Shown: positions 41,722-51,397, numbered from the stretch's first letter. The stretch is 64,000 bases of DNA from Variovorax sp. Root411 (GCF_001425205.1 NZ_LMDW01000001.1:1179928-1243927), one strand, 5' to 3'. Notes: generated from the sequence alone by a model not told the origin. Numbers and translations are program-made.

Positions 41722-42768
41722 ATGTTTATCAAGAACACGTGGTACGTGTGTGCCTGGGACAAGGAAATTCCCGTCGAAGGCATGTTCGCGCGCACCATCA
41801 TTGGCGTGCCCGTGGTGATGTACCGCGACAGCCAGGGCGACATCATCGCGCTCGAAGACCGATGCTGCCACCGCGGCGCGCCGCTGTCGGTGGGCCGGCG
41901 CGAAGGCGACTGCGTGCGTTGCCTGTATCACGGCCTCAAGTTCGACAGCAGCGGCCAGTGCGTCGAGGCGCCCGCACAGGAGCGCATTCCGCCGCAAGCC
42001 CGGGTACGCAAGTTTCCCGTCGTGGAGCAACACCGCTGGGTGTGGATCTGGATGGGCGACCCCGAGCGCGCCGACGCATCGCTCATTCCGGACACGCAGT
42101 GGCTCGACCACCCCGACTGGCGCAGCCTCGACGGCTACATCCACTACGACGTCAACTATCTGCTCATCTGCGACAACCTGCTCGATTTCTCGCACCTGCC
42201 CTTCGTGCATCCGACCACGCTCGGCGGCAGTGCCGACTACGCGTCGAACAAGCCGAAGGTCGAGCGCATCGCGGGTGGCGTGCGCGTCACGCGCTGGTCC
42301 ATCGACACCGAGGTACCGGCCTTCGCAGCTGCAGTGAGGCAGTGGCCGGGCCGCGTCGACCGCTGGAACATCTACAACTTCACCATCCCCGGCGTGCTGC
42401 TCATGGACTCGGGCATGGCGCCCACGGGAACCGGCGCGCCGGAGGGCCGGCGCATCGACGCGGCGGAGTTTCGCGGCTGCCAGGCCCTCACGCCTGAGAC
42501 CGAAAACTCGACGCACTACTTCTTCGCGCATCCTCACAACTTTGCGATCGACCGGCCCGAAGTGACGGCGTCGATCCATCAATCGGTGGTTACGGCCTTC
42601 GACGAAGACCGCGACATCATCACTGCGCAACAGAAAAGCCTGGAGCGCGCACCCGATTTCAAGATGACGCCGTTTGCCATCGACGCGGCGTTGTCACAGT
42701 TCCGCTGGGCAGTCAACAAGCGGCTCGAGGAAGAGGTCTCGCAGCAGAAAACAGCGCCGCCGCTATAG
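41722..42768 (+). CDS. Rieske non-heme iron oxygenase, VanA-like
   Basis: This 348-residue oxygenase component resembles vanillate O-demethylase VanA. The Rieske cluster ligands are C48-x-H50 and C67-x2-H70. The mononuclear iron site is in DNLLDFSHLPFVHPT, with H158 and H163 and bridging D155. VanA-type enzymes demethylate aryl ethers or hydroxylate aromatic acids and need a VanB-like ferredoxin reductase. No reductase gene is present here; the next frame is a transporter pseudogene. AAAAGGAGACAAG precedes the ATG. The divergent LysR is the likely activator. Confidence 0.92.
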   Translation: MFIKNTWYVCAWDKEIPVEGMFARTIIGVPVVMYRDSQGDIIALEDRCCHRGAPLSVGRREGDCVRCLYHGLKFDSSGQCVEAPAQERIPPQARVRKFPVVEQHRWVWIWMGDPERADASLIPDTQWLDHPDWRSLDGYIHYDVNYLLICDNLLDFSHLPFVHPTTLGGSADYASNKPKVERIAGGVRVTRWSIDTEVPAFAAAVRQWPGRVDRWNIYNFTIPGVLLMDSGMAPTGTGAPEGRRIDAAEFRGCQALTPETENSTHYFFAHPHNFAIDRPEVTASIHQSVVTAFDEDRDIITAQQKSLERAPDFKMTPFAIDAALSQFRWAVNKRLEEEVSQQKTAPPL

Positions 42769-42809
42769 CGCGGCAGCGACAGCCAAAAAAACCACAGGAG
42801 GCAACAACC

Positions 42810-43070
42810 ATGACAACGATTTCGCCGGCACCAGCATCCAGCGGCGGCACCACGCGCGAGGAGAGGAACTTGGCAGGGAACGCTATCTCAATTGGGGCTG
42901 GCGCATCCCGTTCCTGCTGTCGGTGGCGTTGATAGTCGTGGGCATCGTGATCCGGCGCACGGTCGAAGAGTTGCCCGTGTTCCGACGCATGCACGAGCAC
43001 CACAAGGACGCGTCGGCGCCGCTGGGCCACTTGCTCAAACGGCTCGGCAAGCCGGAGATGGGAGGCAGGC
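42810..43070 (+). pseudogene. MHS-type MFS transporter with internal deletion
   Basis: An AGGAG-preceded ATG at 42810 opens MTTISPAPASSGGTTREERN, a typical transporter N-terminus. Within about 60 bp the coding sense shifts frame to YLNWGWRIPFLLSVALIVVG and TVEELPVFRRM. These are the helix and loop found mid-protein in metabolite-H+ symporters (ShiA/ProP type). More than 150 codons are missing and the 3' half is absent. The relic suggests that the oxygenase gene once had its own uptake carrier. Confidence 0.7.
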
Positions 43071-43159
43071 TCGGCGCCCGCATCGGGCGCGTGCGTACTT
43101 TCCAGCTTGGTTACGTGGAGGCGATGGACAGTCGCATCGCTTTGACTGTGAGAACGAGG

Positions 43160-44116
43160 CTAGGGCGTCGACGGCGGGCGAACATCTCTGGGCGCAAGGC
43201 CGTACCGAGCCCGGAATGTCCGGCTGAAGTGTGCCGCGTCATTGAAACCCCAGAAGTAGGCAATCTCGCTGACCGAACGGCTGCGCATCGCCGGTTGCAC
43301 CAGCTCGCGTTTGGCGCCCTCTAGTCGACACGTCCAGATGAACTCGTGCAGACTACAGCTCTCGCCTGACCAAGCACGCTGCAAGGTGCTTGGAGACACG
43401 CGTAGCACGTTGGCGAGCGCGGCTACGCCGAAACCTGGTTCGCGCAGGTGCAATTGCACCGCTTGCCGAATCTGTTGACGGTGCAAGGCCGCGAGGGAAG
43501 ACGCAGGGCGCGCCTGCGCTGCGGGGAGTTCCGAAAGTCCGGCGATCAAGAGACTCATCACGCCGTCGGCCACAGCGGCCGCAGAAGCGTTTGTTAGTGC
43601 GCCGATGTCAGTCGCTAGAGTTCGTATCATCGATTGCAGAAGGTACCCAGTGCCCTTGTCGCCGTGGATCGGCGTAGCCGTCAATCGTTCGGCATCTCGC
43701 AAACTGCCGCGAAGCAGTGGCCCAGGAAATCGCAGCACGTACTGCTGCATATTCCCACTGAAACTTAGAACATAGGGGCGGGTACTGTCGTACAGCGCAA
43801 AATCCCCGGGACGCAGGAACGCTTCACGCCCGTCCTGGCTGACTAGACCGTCTCCACTGGTCTGAACGCTGACGAGGAAAAAGTCCTCGTTGGAACGGGC
43901 AATCTTTGTGGGCGTGCGACGCACCGTTTGCGCTGTTGCGGTAACGCGGGAAAGCTGCAAGTTGGAAAAAGTAAAAGCAAGAATTTCACCTTCGACAATG
44001 TCCTTGGACGCCGCCGGTTCGCATTCCAAATCCACGTAGGTTCCGCACACCAAATCCGTCCAGAAGGCCGTTCGTTCTCTAGACGGTAGGCCAGCTGTGG
44101 AGAATATTTGTGACAT
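43160..44116 (-). CDS. AraC-family regulator of the nitrilase
   Basis: This 318-residue protein has an AraC-binding-like N-terminal domain (about 1-200; SQDGREAFLRPGDFALYDST) and a C-terminal AraC double helix-turn-helix (LRVSPSTLQRAWSGE and SEIAYFWGFNDAAHFSRTFR). It is divergent from the nitrilase gene. AraC/XylS-type activators next to nitrilase genes, such as NitR of Rhodococcus, control induction by nitriles or lactams. A similar role is inferred here. Confidence 0.92.
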   Translation of the reverse strand: MSQIFSTAGLPSRERTAFWTDLVCGTYVDLECEPAASKDIVEGEILAFTFSNLQLSRVTATAQTVRRTPTKIARSNEDFFLVSVQTSGDGLVSQDGREAFLRPGDFALYDSTRPYVLSFSGNMQQYVLRFPGPLLRGSLRDAERLTATPIHGDKGTGYLLQSMIRTLATDIGALTNASAAAVADGVMSLLIAGLSELPAAQARPASSLAALHRQQIRQAVQLHLREPGFGVAALANVLRVSPSTLQRAWSGESCSLHEFIWTCRLEGAKRELVQPAMRSRSVSEIAYFWGFNDAAHFSRTFRARYGLAPRDVRPPSTP

Positions 44117-44462
44117 GGCAATAGTCTAGGAACGAGCTGCCAGGAAGACAACAGGGCCAACCCGCGAGCTGGATAACACGATGTGGGGAACGCTCATCTC
44201 TCAGAACGACTTCGGTTCAGCGGGAATCGACGCTGCTTGAGCTCAGTGTTCATCGGCGCTTTCTCTTTGGGCTTGCTGTCCTCTATTTGCGCATCTTGCT
44301 AGCAAGCCCTGAGTTCCCCTCGACGTTCTTGACGACAACGCAGATCGTTGCTTTTCTGACTGCGGCATTCAGGCAAGAACTCTGCGTGCTCTAGGCAAGC
44401 TGACCATCACTTGGAGCCATAGCATCGACGTTGAATTTCTACCACCACGGAGCATCTGCACC
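44117..44462. other. Divergent regulatory region, araC-nitrilase
   Basis: This 346-bp spacer should contain both promoters and the AraC binding sites. I see no convincing -35/-10 pair with correct spacing and no clear direct repeats, so nothing more specific is called. No gene is supported. Confidence 0.4.
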
Positions 44463-45539
44463 ATGTCAGTCCAGCATCCCAAATTCCGCGCGGCCGTAAT
44501 CCAAGCTGCTCCGGTCTATCTCGATCTCGACGCATCAATCGACAAGGCAATCGGGCTTATTGCCGAGGCTTCACGCAATGGCGCCAAGCTGATCGCTTTT
44601 CCCGAAACCTGGCTACCGGGCTATCCTTGGTACATCTGGCTGGACTCGCCGGCCTGGGGCATGCAGTTCGTCCAGCGCTATTTCGACAATGCATTGGAGT
44701 ACGGTACACCTCAAGCAGACAGGCTCTCAGCCGCAGCAAAAGAGCATCAGATTACTGTGGCGATGGGGCATAGTGAGAGGGACGGTGGCAGCCTGTACAT
44801 GGGGCAGTGGCTCATCGGACCCGACGGGCAGACGATTGCCAAGCGCCGCAAGCTCAAACCAACTCATGTCGAGCGCAGCGTGTTCGGCGAGGGCGACGGA
44901 AGCGATCTTGCCGTCTGGGACACTCCGCTGGGACGCCTCGGTGCACTGTGCTGCTGGGAACACCTGCAGCCACTTTCGAAGTACGCGATGTATGCGCAGA
45001 ACGAGCAGGTGCACATTGCAGCCTGGCCCAGTTTCTCCATGTATCGGGGCGCCGCCAACCAATTGGAAGCGGAAGTGAACATGGGTGCCAGTCGCCTGTA
45101 TGCGGTGGAAGGCGGGTGTTTTGTTCTGGCCGCCACCGCTACGGTGAGTCCCGAGATGGTGACCATGCTTTGCGGCGACGACCCAGTAAAGAAGCAACTG
45201 TTGCTGGAAGGAGGGGGATTCTCTGCAATTTTTGGCCCAGACGGACGACAACTGAGCGAACCACTGCCGGAAGGCAAAGAAGGCATCGTGTACGCTGATC
45301 TGGACCTCGGGACGATCTCGCTGGCAAAGTTGACTGCCGACCCAGCAGGCCACTACTCCCGAGCTGACGTGACGCGTCTACTGGTTGATCGCACGCCGCG
45401 CGAACCCGCTTCTTTCAGACAGCGAGCCCAATCCGACTCGTCCACGGCTGAATTCGACGATCAAGCAGAAATGGCTGAACTGCCTACGCAGCGCGCCAGG
45501 GAGACCCCTGCTCCAACGGCACGTCGGGCCACTGCTTGA
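44463..45539 (+). CDS. Nitrilase
   Basis: This 358-residue carbon-nitrogen hydrolase has the catalytic triad of nitrilases: E48 in [12 protein letters not shown], the lysine in [11 protein letters not shown] (K130/K132), and C164 in [10 protein letters not shown]. The ALCCWEH form with the second cysteine followed by Trp-Glu marks true nitrilases rather than amidases. It converts a nitrile to the acid and ammonia; substrate class cannot be assigned safely. The last ~45 residues are low-complexity. The gene stops exactly where an IS5 fragment begins. Confidence 0.93.
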   Translation: MSVQHPKFRAAVIQAAPVYLDLDASIDKAIGLIAEASRNGAKLIAFPETWLPGYPWYIWLDSPAWGMQFVQRYFDNALEYGTPQADRLSAAAKEHQITVAMGHSERDGGSLYMGQWLIGPDGQTIAKRRKLKPTHVERSVFGEGDGSDLAVWDTPLGRLGALCCWEHLQPLSKYAMYAQNEQVHIAAWPSFSMYRGAANQLEAEVNMGASRLYAVEGGCFVLAATATVSPEMVTMLCGDDPVKKQLLLEGGGFSAIFGPDGRQLSEPLPEGKEGIVYADLDLGTISLAKLTADPAGHYSRADVTRLLVDRTPREPASFRQRAQSDSSTAEFDDQAEMAELPTQRARETPAPTARRATA

Positions 45540-45675
45540 ACGCAAGGTAGAGCACCCGTCAGGGTGATCGAGCGGCAGTTCGGCCTCGCGAAGGTCAGGT
45601 TCAAGGGGCTGGCCAAGAACACAGCGCATGTGATCACGCTATTTGCGCTGTTGAACCTGTGTTATGACTTGATCA
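45540..45675 (+). pseudogene. IS5-family transposase C-terminal fragment
   Basis: Directly after the nitrilase stop the plus strand reads ERKVEHPSG and, one frame over, VIERQFGLAKVRFKGLAKNT and AHVITLFALLNL. This is the C-terminal catalytic-Glu region of IS5 transposases. The frameshift and missing upstream part show that it is a scar. It marks the right border of the nitrilase module. Confidence 0.8.
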
Positions 45676-46095
45676 CTGGTTCGAACCAGGCCCATCGTTG
45701 CTTGTCCGGTACTGCTCGATCTGAGGCATTACTCCCTCTACCCAATCCGCCAAACTGCGCACTCGATGCGCGGCTTGGCATCCAAGATCAGTCAGACTGT
45801 ATTCAACATGCGGTGGTACGACTCGATACTCCGTGCGCATAAGCATTCCGTCACATTCCAATTGCTGAAGCGTTTGCGCCAGCATTCGTTCACTCACACC
45901 CTTAACTTTGCGGCGTAGATCACTGAAGCGCTGGGTGCCGTCCTGAAGCGCAATCAGCAGCAGCACGCCCCAACGACTGGTGAGGTGCCGAAGCACGGCT
46001 CGGCCGGGACAATCGACCGACATCCATTCGCCGCGATGCATCTTGTCGGCGAGGGTGTCTGTCGGCGTGGGAAGAGTGACTGTCGTGTTCTTCAT
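45673..46095 (-). CDS. HxlR-family regulator, QorR-like
   Basis: This 140-residue HxlR/DUF24 winged-helix protein contains the family core LTSRWGVLLLIALQDGTQRF, then SERMLAQTLQQLECDGMLMR. A cysteine near residue 29 (VDCPGRAVL) occupies the position used for redox sensing in this family. It is divergent from a QorB-like quinone reductase gene, as in the E. coli ytfH/ytfG pair. It probably represses that gene until quinone or electrophile stress oxidises the cysteine. Confidence 0.9.
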   Translation of the reverse strand: MKNTTVTLPTPTDTLADKMHRGEWMSVDCPGRAVLRHLTSRWGVLLLIALQDGTQRFSDLRRKVKGVSERMLAQTLQQLECDGMLMRTEYRVVPPHVEYSLTDLGCQAAHRVRSLADWVEGVMPQIEQYRTSNDGPGSNQ

Positions 46096-46175
46096 TACTT
46101 ACCAATATGTGCGTACTTACTAAATGAAAGTTTATAGGACATAGTGAATCTTCACCAACAACGAAGGTATTGAAC

Positions 46176-47024
46176 ATGTCGATTGCCATTACAGGAGCAT
46201 CGGGAAGGCTGGGCCGCTTGGTCGTCCAAAAGCTCAAAGGCAAGGTAGATCCCGCATTGATCGTCGCAATGGTGCGAGATTCCGCCAAGACCCATGATCT
46301 GGGAGTCGCGGTGCGCCAAGCCGATTACGACCAGCCCGCGCAACTCGAGAAGGCACTGCAGGGGGTGGAGAAGGTTCTGCTGATCTCCTCCTCCGAGGAG
46401 GAGGGAAAAGCCCGGCAACATCTGAACGTGATAGCGGCGGCTGTGAAGGCTGGCGTCAAGTACATGGCTTACACCAGCCTACTTCGTACCGAGACATCAC
46501 CCATCAGCATTGCGGCCGATCACATCGTGACCGAGCGCGCGATGCGCGAATCGGGCTTGGACGTGACGATGCTGAGAAACGGCTGGTACACCGAGAACTA
46601 CGCCGACTTCTTTCTCGCGGCATCGGGGTCGGGCACCCTCTATGGCTGCGCGGGTGATGGCCGATTCTCGTCGGCCACCCGCTCGGACTATGCCGATGCA
46701 GCAGTCAAAGTGCTGACCAGCCAGGGCCATGAAGGCAAGATCTATGAACTGGCGGGCGATACGAGCTACACGCTGGCCGATGTCGCCAAGGAACTGTCAC
46801 GTCTGATTGGCAAGGTCGTGACCTACCAGAATGCTTCCGATTCCGAGTACATCGCCGCACTGAAGCGCATGGGCCTGCCGCACTTGGATGCGGCCAAGAT
46901 CGCCAACTTTGATACATCTGCCGCCAAGGGAGCGTTGTTCGACGAGGGTCGGCAGCTTTCCGCACTAATCGGCCACTCGACGGAGCCGCTGGCGACCACG
47001 CTCCAACAGATGCTCAAACGCTGA
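46176..47024 (+). CDS. qorB: NAD(P)H quinone oxidoreductase, QorB-like
   Basis: This 282-residue atypical SDR of the NmrA/QorB group has the N-terminal cofactor motif TGASGRLGRLVV and the MLRNGWYTENY segment typical of E. coli QorB (YtfG). It reduces quinones with NADPH. The ATG at 46176 is preferred over the TTG at 46170, since it gives the normal MSIAITGASG start. The divergent HxlR gene is its probable repressor; the spacer contains two ACTTAC half-sites. Confidence 0.9.
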   Translation: MSIAITGASGRLGRLVVQKLKGKVDPALIVAMVRDSAKTHDLGVAVRQADYDQPAQLEKALQGVEKVLLISSSEEEGKARQHLNVIAAAVKAGVKYMAYTSLLRTETSPISIAADHIVTERAMRESGLDVTMLRNGWYTENYADFFLAASGSGTLYGCAGDGRFSSATRSDYADAAVKVLTSQGHEGKIYELAGDTSYTLADVAKELSRLIGKVVTYQNASDSEYIAALKRMGLPHLDAAKIANFDTSAAKGALFDEGRQLSALIGHSTEPLATTLQQMLKR

Positions 47025-47136
47025 AAGGGTCAAAATTCAACCGGCGCCGACAGGTCGCGCTCCTCGAAGCGATTTGCTGGTTGGGTCGAATGGACGGCTA
47101 TTCTCGCTCTGCAATCCGTCAGATCTTAGGATGTTG

Positions 47137-48069
47137 CTACCACGCGTCGGAGCCGCCCTCGTGCAGTAGCCGTAGGAAGTGCTCCGCTTGGATGGATACC
47201 GGCCGATCCGCTCGGGTGATGCTTCCGTAGGAAGCCAAGCGATTGCGCAACTCATAGCGCAGCAAGTCCAGCATCCTGTGCTTCTGAAAGCCCTTGGCGA
47301 CCGACTGCGGCAGCGCCGCGATCATCTCCGTGCGGCTTACCAGATGAACCGTGATGAGCGTCGAAGACGTTTCCAACAGTCCAGGGGGTAGGGAGGTGTG
47401 GTGCGCCTGAAATTCTTGAATGATGGCGTCATGCATAGGCGTGCCTTCCGGCTGCAGCACCCACGGGTATTGCAGCAGACGTTCAAAGCGTAGGCTGCGA
47501 GCCTTTGCCAAGGGATGACCGGGCGCGCAGACCAGCGAGATTGGCTCCTCCGACAGCGGCAAAAAATGGTAGCCGCTGGCCGCACCGGGTATCCGCCCGA
47601 TCACCACATCCAGACCGCCTTCGTCCAGTTGCTCCATCAGCCGGTCACTGGTGCCGACCTCAACCTCGACCGAGACCAATGGCAGTTGCTTCTTGAGCTT
47701 GGCTAGCGCCAGCGTGAGATACGTCGGCGAGGCGGCCATGATGCTGCCGATCGACAGGCGACCGGCGTGGCCAAGTTGCAGTTCGTAAAGCTCACGTTGA
47801 AGCAGCTCCAGTGTCCCGCGTACGCCCCTGAAGCTCAAAAGAGCTCGCTCACCCGCTTCGTTGATCCGCAGAAGGCGTCCGACGCGTGCGAAAAGCTTTT
47901 GCCCCAGTGTCTCCTCAAGTTCGCCCAGCATCTTGGTGGCAGCCGGCTGCGTCATGCCGATCGCCTTGGCCGCCGCACTGAGGGTTCCGCATTCGTCGAT
48001 TGCCAGCAGCAACGCCACCTGGCGCATCCGCAAGCGGTTGAGGACTTGTGCCACCTGAGGAGTGCGCAT
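47137..48069 (-). CDS. LysR-family regulator
   Basis: This 310-residue LysR protein has winged helix LSAAAKAIGMTQPAATKMLG near residues 30-50 and an effector domain of the GbpR/PcaQ-like type (GRLSIGSIMAASPTYLTLAL). It is divergent from the Bug-sulfatase-cytochrome b561 unit, with 126 bp between the starts. It is the probable activator of that unit. The inducer is not evident. Confidence 0.9.
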   Translation of the reverse strand: MRTPQVAQVLNRLRMRQVALLLAIDECGTLSAAAKAIGMTQPAATKMLGELEETLGQKLFARVGRLLRINEAGERALLSFRGVRGTLELLQRELYELQLGHAGRLSIGSIMAASPTYLTLALAKLKKQLPLVSVEVEVGTSDRLMEQLDEGGLDVVIGRIPGAASGYHFLPLSEEPISLVCAPGHPLAKARSLRFERLLQYPWVLQPEGTPMHDAIIQEFQAHHTSLPPGLLETSSTLITVHLVSRTEMIAALPQSVAKGFQKHRMLDLLRYELRNRLASYGSITRADRPVSIQAEHFLRLLHEGGSDAW

Positions 48070-48195
48070 GCTGATATCCAGGGGATATGGATTGATAAGA
48101 CAAATTCATTTTACGGGAATGAGTCTGATGTCGATGATCCATCAGCGGCGAGGATTTTCAGTTCCCGGCCCGACAACGAAAGCAGGAGACAAAAA

Positions 48196-49179
48196 ATGAG
48201 CTTGCATGGGTATCTTCACTCTCGCCGTGCGTTGCTGATCGCCGCGACGTTCGCGCTGAGTGCCGGCACGGTAGGTGCCCAGGAAAATTTCCCGAACCGC
48301 CCGATCAAGATCGTCGTCGGTTCCGAGGCAGGCAGTGCCCCTGACGTGCTGGCTCGTCTAGTTGCGCACGAATTGGGCCCGCTGCTTGGTCAATCTGTCA
48401 TCGTAGAGAACAAGGCTGGTGCGGCAGGCACCATCGGTGCCAACTTTGTGGCTGGTGCGCCGCCTGATGGCTATACGATCTTGATGGGAACCGTATCCAA
48501 CGTCTCTCTCGCGCCATCGTTCTATCCCGTCAAGTACGACCCAGTGAAAAGTTTCACGCCGATCGGCATGGTCGCGTCGGTGCCACTGGTGCTTGTAACG
48601 ACGCCCGGACTTCAGGTCAATACGTACCAGCAGCTCGCTGCGAAGGTCAAGCAGGGCACGCCGATGAGCTTCGCATCGCCGGGCATTGGCGGTCCGCAGC
48701 ATCTCGCAGGCGTGCTCTTGCAGCGCCAGCTCGGGGTTTCGATGATGCACGTGCCATACAAGAGCGGCGGTGCGGCCATGACAGCCGTCGTGTCCGGGGA
48801 AGTGCAGTTTGCGTTTGCGGGTATTCCGGTGGCGGCTTCGTTGGCATCCGGAAAGAAGGTGACGCCCATCTTCGTCACGCTTTCGAAGCGTTCCCCGGCG
48901 ATGCCCGATGTACCGTCAGCCACAGAAGCCGAGCTGAAAGGCTTCGATATAGACAACTGGCACGCGCTTCTGGCACCAGCCGGCATTCCCCCCGCAGTGC
49001 GCTCTGCGCTGGACGCGGCTTTGCAAAAGGCGCTTGCGTCCCGAGCTCTGGCTGATCAGTTTGCCAAGATGGGGGCAGCACCCGCTCCTGGCACCGGCAA
49101 GCAATTGGAGAGTGTCATTGCCGCCGAGACGGCGCGGTGGTCCAAGTTCGTTACCGAGAACAAGCTGAAGGTGGAGTGA
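48196..49179 (+). CDS. Bug-family solute-binding protein
   Basis: This 327-residue TctC/Bug periplasmic protein has a signal peptide with consecutive arginines (HSRRALLIAATFALSAGTVG), cleavage after VGAQ, then NFPNRPIKIVVG and GQSVIVENKAGAAG. AGGAGA precedes the ATG at 48196. Its TGA overlaps the sulfatase ATG by one base, which suggests that it binds the substrate or product of that enzyme. No TctAB membrane partners are nearby. Confidence 0.92.
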   Translation: MSLHGYLHSRRALLIAATFALSAGTVGAQENFPNRPIKIVVGSEAGSAPDVLARLVAHELGPLLGQSVIVENKAGAAGTIGANFVAGAPPDGYTILMGTVSNVSLAPSFYPVKYDPVKSFTPIGMVASVPLVLVTTPGLQVNTYQQLAAKVKQGTPMSFASPGIGGPQHLAGVLLQRQLGVSMMHVPYKSGGAAMTAVVSGEVQFAFAGIPVAASLASGKKVTPIFVTLSKRSPAMPDVPSATEAELKGFDIDNWHALLAPAGIPPAVRSALDAALQKALASRALADQFAKMGAAPAPGTGKQLESVIAAETARWSKFVTENKLKVE

Positions 49180-50633
49180 TGCAGGCGCAGAACCTCTTGA
49201 TCATCATGGACGACGAGCACAACAAGAAGGTGCTCGGCTACAACGGCCATCCCGCCGTGAAAACGCCCAACCTGGACCGCTTGGCCGCAGGCGGCACGGT
49301 CTACGACAACGCATACTCGAGTTCGCCGATCTGCGTGCCCGCACGAGCGGCCTTCGCCACCGGGCGGTATGTGCACGACAACCGGTGTTGGGACAATGCG
49401 ATTGCTTATGACGGCAGCATGCCGAGCTGGGCGCACGTCTTGCGTGAAAGCGGTCATGTCGTTACTTCGATCGGAAAACTTCACTACACCGGCGATGCGA
49501 TAGACGGTGGCTTCACGGAGCAGATTATTCCGATGCACATCGAAGCCGGGGTCGGCGATCTGTACGGGTTGATCCGCGATCCGCTGCCCGTGCGCCACCA
49601 GTCGGCTGACCTGGCGCGCAGCATCGGCCCGGGGGAAACCAGCTACACCCGGTACGACCGTGATATTGCAGAAAAGACGGTGCAATGGCTATACGGCGCT
49701 GCACGAACCAAGCACGAAATGCCGTGGGTGCTGTACACGTCCTTTATTGCGCCGCACTCGCCATTGATTGCGCCGCCCGAGTTCTACGAGATGTACTCGG
49801 CGCGCGATATCGAGCTGCCCAGCAAGCGCGTTCCATTCCATCCGTGGATCAAGGCCTGGAACGACTGCTACCGCTTCGATTCCCACTTCGAAAGCGACGA
49901 GCAGCGCCGAATCGCGATAGCTTCGTACTACGCCCTGTGTTCGTTTCTTGATTCGAACGTCGGCAAGATCCTTTACGCATTGGAAGAAACTGGCCTGGCA
50001 CACAACACGCGCGTTGTGTTCGTGTCCGACCACGGCGACAACCTGGGATCCCGAGCCCTGTGGGGCAAGTCGACCATGTACGAAGAGTCGGCGGCGGTAC
50101 CGATGCTTGCGTGCGGCCCTGACATCGACCGTGGCCGCCGAGTGCGGACACCTGTGTCTCATGTCGATTTCTTCCCTTCGATTCTTCAGGCTGTGGGAGC
50201 CGAACAACACGTATCGCGCGATCTGCCGGGGCGTTCCTTTTTCGACATCGCGGATGCGCCATACGACGCGAGTCGCGCCGTGTTCAGCGAGTATCACGCA
50301 GCGGGAGGTGTCAGCGCTTCCTTCATGCTGCGCCAAGGACGGTACAAATACATTCACTACACCGGCTTCGCTCCCGAATTGTTCGATTTGGAAGCGGACC
50401 CGGAAGAGATGCAGGATCTGGCTGGCAATCCTGAATCATCTGGAGTGCTGGCGGAGTTCCGTGTGCTCCTTCAGAGTATTTGCGACCCCGAGATCACGGA
50501 TCGGCAGGCCAAGCGGGACCAGCAAGCTTTGATCGAGGCGAACGGTGGCTCGCGGAAAATCCTTGCCCGTGGTGGCAGCAGCTACACACCGATTCCCGGC
50601 GAAGAAGTGAAGTTGATCGGCAACCAAGCTTAA
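49179..50633 (+). CDS. Type I sulfatase / alkaline phosphatase-superfamily hydrolase
   Basis: This 484-residue hydrolase has the formylglycine motif C52-V-P-A-R56 followed by AAFATGRY, metal ligands D11/D12 in LIIMDDEHNKK, and a later DHGDN pair. The C-x-P-x-R form needs conversion of Cys to formylglycine for activity. Relatives include choline sulfatase, aryl sulfatases and phosphonate monoester hydrolases. No signal peptide is seen, so it acts in the cytosol. The substrate is unknown; the Bug protein suggests an anionic ester. Confidence 0.9.
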   Translation: MQAQNLLIIMDDEHNKKVLGYNGHPAVKTPNLDRLAAGGTVYDNAYSSSPICVPARAAFATGRYVHDNRCWDNAIAYDGSMPSWAHVLRESGHVVTSIGKLHYTGDAIDGGFTEQIIPMHIEAGVGDLYGLIRDPLPVRHQSADLARSIGPGETSYTRYDRDIAEKTVQWLYGAARTKHEMPWVLYTSFIAPHSPLIAPPEFYEMYSARDIELPSKRVPFHPWIKAWNDCYRFDSHFESDEQRRIAIASYYALCSFLDSNVGKILYALEETGLAHNTRVVFVSDHGDNLGSRALWGKSTMYEESAAVPMLACGPDIDRGRRVRTPVSHVDFFPSILQAVGAEQHVSRDLPGRSFFDIADAPYDASRAVFSEYHAAGGVSASFMLRQGRYKYIHYTGFAPELFDLEADPEEMQDLAGNPESSGVLAEFRVLLQSICDPEITDRQAKRDQQALIEANGGSRKILARGGSSYTPIPGEEVKLIGNQA

Positions 50634-50641
50634 GAGACGAC

Positions 50642-51397
50642 ATGCTCGACGGCCTTCTGACCTGGCTGGCATCGCCGCTCAGCGGTGCGCTCGACCATGC
50701 CATTGGCGCAAGGATTTCGTGGCACGGACGATTGATGGTCCTCGCGTGGGGAGTTGCTGTGCCGCTGGCGATCTTGTTGGCGCGCTACTTCAAGGTCGTG
50801 CCGAGGCAGGATTGGCCTCGGGAACTCGACAACAAGTTCTGGTGGCATAGCCACCGGGCACTTAACTATGGTGCGGTCATCCTTGGCTGCGTCGCCGTCG
50901 CTCTTGTTTGGCAAGGGGACCGTTACGCGGGAACTGCGCGCAACCTCCACGGATGGCTAGGGTGGTCCATCTTCAGCCTAGGACTGCTACAGGTACTGGG
51001 CGGACATCTGCGCGGGACAAAGGGCGGTCCGAGCGCACCTCGCCTGGGCACCGACGGAACGGTGCTGGATCTCTGCGGCGACCATTACGATATGACACCC
51101 CGTCGCGTCGCCTTCGAGCGCGTACACAAGGCGTTGGGCTATACCATGCTCATGCTGGTTTGGATAACGGTGCTGTTGGGGCTGTGGGTGGTGGATGCGC
51201 CGCGTTGGATGTGGCTGGGCCTGGCGGGGTGGTGGGTGCTGCTCTCGGCTGTAGTCTGGTATCTGCAATCCGAGAGAGGCTGCCTCGACACCTACCAAGC
51301 GATCTGGGGCCCCGATCCCGAACTTCCCGGTGCCGCGGTCCGCCCGATCGGTTGCGGCATTCGGCGTGTGAGATCGGACGCGAGCAACGCTTCTTGA
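50642..51397 (+). CDS. Cytochrome b561-type membrane protein
   Basis: This 251-residue membrane protein has about six helices. Candidate haem-ligating histidines occur in RISWHGRLMVLAWG, WWHSHRALNYGAV, NLHGWLGWSIF and FERVHKALGYTML. Four conserved helix-borne histidines match the di-haem eukaryotic-type cytochrome b561 core, which carries electrons across the membrane. It follows the sulfatase gene by eight bases, so it shares the transcript. What electron transfer has to do with sulfate-ester use is not clear. Confidence 0.85.
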   Translation: MLDGLLTWLASPLSGALDHAIGARISWHGRLMVLAWGVAVPLAILLARYFKVVPRQDWPRELDNKFWWHSHRALNYGAVILGCVAVALVWQGDRYAGTARNLHGWLGWSIFSLGLLQVLGGHLRGTKGGPSAPRLGTDGTVLDLCGDHYDMTPRRVAFERVHKALGYTMLMLVWITVLLGLWVVDAPRWMWLGLAGWWVLLSAVVWYLQSERGCLDTYQAIWGPDPELPGAAVRPIGCGIRRVRSDASNAS

